Assembly (NCBI GenBank): GCA_903832625.1
Contig: CAILCI010000041.1
Span: forward strand, 1 to 36,028
Source of the DNA: an uncultured Burkholderiales bacterium
GTDB taxonomy: Bacteria > Pseudomonadota > Gammaproteobacteria > Burkholderiales > Burkholderiaceae_C
Direction: 5' to 3'
Length of the DNA stretch: 36,028 nucleotides
Shown: piece after piece, positions 34,025 to 36,028 of the stretch
How positions within the stretch are numbered: position 1 is the stretch's first letter
Layout of the letters: the number at the start of each line of letters is the position of its first letter
Position numbers and translations under genes: made by a program
Notes under the pieces: model-generated
The model's input: the letters and a program-made list of their open reading frames with translations, nothing else
The model's database searches: none
Told to the model about the DNA's origin: nothing

Positions 34025-34423
34025 ATGTTGGACGTTTATTTCGCCATTGCTGCCAATCGGGTGTTGGTGGATACGCGCACCAACCAAGTCTCAATCATCG
34101 ATGTGTACGAAAAACTGGAAGCGCCTAAATTTCCGGTTTTTCTGCCCAAAGTGACGCTGCTCTTTTACCTCAGCCGCGAAGCCAACGACCCGCAAACCCG
34201 TGACTTGACCATGATTTGCGATTTGGAGGATCAGGAAATCTTCAACACCCAAGTGCATGTGGATTTTCAATCCAGTCTGACCAACCGCATTGTGTTGGAG
34301 GTCGAAGGCATCACCATCCCCAAACCTGGCTCGCTCAAGGCGCGCATCATGGACAAAGACCAATCTTTGGGTGTGCTGGATTTGGTGGTGGAGCAGCAAA
34401 CAAGCGCATCATTGAAGTATTAA
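34025..34423 (+). CDS. DUF6941-like conserved hypothetical protein
   Basis: A 132-residue cytoplasmic protein beginning MLDVYFAIAANRVLVDTRTN, with SIIDVYEKLEAPKFPVFLPK, a central VTLLFYLSREANDPQTRDL and C-terminal VEGITIPKPGSLKARIMDKD. The alternating strand pattern suggests an all-beta immunity-like or C2-like fold. I recall this as the DUF6941 family, whose function is unknown to me; the family name is less certain than the gene. It is 5 bases downstream of the hydratase and probably cotranscribed with it, but a role in phenylacetate metabolism is not shown. Confidence 0.8.
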   Translation: MLDVYFAIAANRVLVDTRTNQVSIIDVYEKLEAPKFPVFLPKVTLLFYLSREANDPQTRDLTMICDLEDQEIFNTQVHVDFQSSLTNRIVLEVEGITIPKPGSLKARIMDKDQSLGVLDLVVEQQTSASLKY

Positions 34424-34425
34424 AT

Positions 34426-34440
34426 CCCCATGATGCGGGG
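34426..34440. terminator. Short GC hairpin in convergent gap
   Basis: CCCC-7 bases-GGGG lies between the stops of the convergent DUF6941-like and hydrolase genes. The stem is only 4 bp and no U-run follows, so this is a weak candidate. Confidence 0.25.
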
Positions 34441-34445
34441 TTAAG

Positions 34446-35297
34446 TTATTCGCTTGTGAAGAATTTGAGCAGTTCTTTTTTCCCCTGTTCGGTGACTGCG
34501 CTGTCGGGTAGGTTGGTGTTTGAACAACCCCTGCCTTTGCAGCCACTGACAGTGTAAAAATTCGAATAGATTTGGTCCCACGCATGCGTTGCGTTTTCAA
34601 ATACGATATTCTTTGACATACTTTTTTGAGTGTCATCAGGCATTAAATCGATCAATTGTTGGCAAGCTTTGGGGTCTTGATCGTCATAAGAATCCTTGGC
34701 GCCCGACAAAATTAACATGGGCGCGCCCACCCATTTATCCATAAACTCTTCTGGAAAAAACTCTTTTAGACCTCTGTTTTTTCTAGATGCGTCCCGGGTA
34801 ATGAATCTTTCTCCAACCCAGCACAATGGATAAAGTGGTGCGAATTTTTTGAATTTACTACCTTCCAGATTGAATCTGTCATTCACCCATTGGGTGGCCA
34901 CAATGGTGGTCAATAAACCGCCATAAGACAAGCCCATTACTGAAATTTGATTTTTATCAACATCATCTCGGGTCGCAAGATAATTTAACGAGGCAAATAC
35001 TTCTGGAATTGCATTTTCATAAGGAATCGAACGCTTGGCAAACATAATGGGCTCTAGCGTTACAAAGCCATTGGACTCGAAAAAATCTGCGTAAAGCCTT
35101 GTGGTGCCAGCGGCCCATCCACCCGAATGATGCAATATAACCAATGCCTTTTTCTTCCCTTCACTCTTTGGCGCCTTCACCACCGCTTCAAAGCTACTTT
35201 TTTCGCCATTGATATCTTTGAAGTTAATAGAGATAGTTTCCGCTTGGCCATAAATACAAATTGCAAGCAGAAGCAATAAGGCCAAACTTCTTTTCAT
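34446..35297 (-). CDS. Secreted dienelactone-hydrolase-like alpha/beta hydrolase
   Basis: A 283-residue alpha/beta hydrolase with signal peptide MKRSLALLLLLAICIYGQAE. The dienelactone-hydrolase pattern is seen in ALVILHHSGGWAAGTTRLYA, nucleophile elbow MGLSYGG (S124), the acid in ILSGAKDSYDD (D202 or nearby) and catalytic His in ENATHAWDQ (H238). A C-terminal Cys pair (SGCKGRGCSN) fits an exported protein. It is probably periplasmic; the substrate is unknown. The gene is markedly more A+T-rich than the paa genes and lies 11 bases after the FkbM gene, on the same strand. Confidence 0.85.
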   Translation of the reverse strand: MKRSLALLLLLAICIYGQAETISINFKDINGEKSSFEAVVKAPKSEGKKKALVILHHSGGWAAGTTRLYADFFESNGFVTLEPIMFAKRSIPYENAIPEVFASLNYLATRDDVDKNQISVMGLSYGGLLTTIVATQWVNDRFNLEGSKFKKFAPLYPLCWVGERFITRDASRKNRGLKEFFPEEFMDKWVGAPMLILSGAKDSYDDQDPKACQQLIDLMPDDTQKSMSKNIVFENATHAWDQIYSNFYTVSGCKGRGCSNTNLPDSAVTEQGKKELLKFFTSE

Positions 35298-35308
35298 ACA
35301 AAATTCTT

Positions 35309-36028
35309 TCAATGGTTGGGAGATGTGCAATACAACACAGTTTCTTCATTATGAATTGTATAATGATTGATATACATCTGATAATCTGGGAAATTTTCAT
35401 TCAGGAAAATTGGTATTTCAAATATATCATTGGGTTTGTGATAAAGGGAGACGCCCAATTTGGGTTTGAAAAGCCTAATGCTACCCATAGCGCCCTTGAG
35501 AGAACTTAGTTCTGCACCCTCAACATCCAATTTAATATAGTCAATTTTTTCTATTTCCTTCTCAATAACCAATGAATCTATCGCTCTGAGTGGAACTTTA
35601 TTACCGGCAACCCTAAACCCGGGGCTATAAGTATTCACTCGAATTGGATCGCACATATGATCGCTGTCAGAAAGACCGCATGGAAATATTTTTATATTCA
35701 AAGCTGGATTAAGTTTTGCGTTGTGTTCTAAAACTTGCACATGCTCATAAACCGGATCAAAAGCGTAAACCTTGCCATTGGAACCTACTGCATTGCCAAA
35801 CACCAAAGCAGTATCGCCCAAACAAGCACCTCCATCGATCACATGGTCACCTTCTGATGGCGATATGCTCACTTGGCCATTGTCAAAGAAATATTGATTC
35901 CTGTGCAACAGATATTTAAACCCTAAACAATCACCCACATAATGTTTTCCTTTAAATTGGAAATCATAATGCCTCATTTTTCCAAACATGCCAGTTAACT
36001 CAAGTTTGCTGATTTCAAATTTTTCAAG
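35309..36028 (-). CDS. FkbM-family methyltransferase (5' end outside window)
   Basis: S-adenosylmethionine-dependent O-methyltransferase-like protein. The frame is open to the right edge, 13 codons beyond the internal ATG at 35989, so the true start is probably outside; 239 residues are visible. The Rossmann motif I is HVIDGGACLGDTALVFG, followed by VYAFDPVYEHVQVLEHN, the PLRAIDSLV segment, and IDYIKLDVEGAELSSLKGA, all characteristic of FkbM proteins. Such enzymes often modify sugars or lipids in surface polysaccharide loci. The A+T-rich composition matches the hydrolase gene downstream, suggesting both came together. Confidence 0.88.
   Translation of the reverse strand, partial: LEKFEISKLELTGMFGKMRHYDFQFKGKHYVGDCLGFKYLLHRNQYFFDNGQVSISPSEGDHVIDGGACLGDTALVFGNAVGSNGKVYAFDPVYEHVQVLEHNAKLNPALNIKIFPCGLSDSDHMCDPIRVNTYSPGFRVAGNKVPLRAIDSLVIEKEIEKIDYIKLDVEGAELSSLKGAMGSIRLFKPKLGVSLYHKPNDIFEIPIFLNENFPDYQMYINHYTIHNEETVLYCTSPNH

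Noticed and set aside
1-36028. CRISPR array, tRNA, rRNA, insertion sequence or integrase gene
   Set aside because: No regularly spaced repeats, cloverleaf-type sequence, rRNA signature or transposase/integrase-like protein was seen in the window.

Overview
The window looks like a chromosomal segment of a betaproteobacterium of the order Burkholderiales, most likely family Comamonadaceae (Limnohabitans/Rhodoferax-like). The reasons are the gene orders algH-ruvX-pyrR-pyrB-pyrC', rubredoxin next to thiD-hemL, and dusB-fis-purH, plus a Bug-family binding protein, a TctDE-type two-component system, a Gram-negative porin and a paa (phenylacetate) cluster. The taxonomic call is inference from gene content; no rRNA or tRNA gene is present. 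Coding density is very high and no gene-free stretch exceeds 300 bases.

Layout. (1) 1-5962, minus: a tightly packed operon algH-ruvX-pyrR-pyrB-pyrC'-plsC-sulP, with three ATGA start/stop overlaps; sulP runs off the left edge. The dihydroorotase-like protein has lost its metal-binding motif and is probably a structural partner of PyrB. (2) 5984-10798: phr photolyase (plus), a small rubredoxin gene (minus, GTG start), then thiD-hemL-outer membrane protein-DUF6172 (plus). (3) 10824-19232, minus: dusB-fis-purH run directly into a TctD/TctE-like two-component pair, followed by a porin, a Bug-type solute-binding protein and a DEAD-box helicase. The sensor kinase lacks a HAMP domain, and the porin/Bug gap contains two mutually exclusive hairpins.

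(4) 19342-25113: an accessory, visibly more A+T-rich island. It lies between yqaA and ychF and holds a VapBC-type toxin-antitoxin pair, a decayed second copy of the yqaA 3' end, a two-gene McrBC-like restriction system (DUF3578-AAA McrB plus DUF2357/PD-(D/E)xK nuclease with a C-terminal extension), and an orphan XRE antitoxin-like gene. The vapBC pair is bracketed by the two yqaA 3' segments, which is direct evidence of insertion or duplication. (5) 25144-30524: ychF (minus) with a strong terminator, then a plus-strand run of a UbiH-family hydroxylase, dsbC, DUF3429 and an M61 peptidase.

(6) 30533-34423: phenylacetate catabolism. paaG-paaI-paaK (minus) diverge from a paaF-like enoyl-CoA hydratase plus a DUF6941-like gene (plus). 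A 26-bp TetR-type palindrome sits in the shared promoter region. The ring epoxidase genes (paaABCDE) are not in the window. (7) 34446-36028, minus: an A+T-rich pair, a secreted dienelactone-hydrolase-like protein and an FkbM-type methyltransferase whose 5' end lies beyond the window.

Best candidates for a second look: the McrBC-like system with its unusual C-terminal domain and changed GTPase motif, the yqaA duplication around vapBC, the two-component system attached to the dusB-fis-purH operon, and the competing hairpins ahead of the Bug gene.
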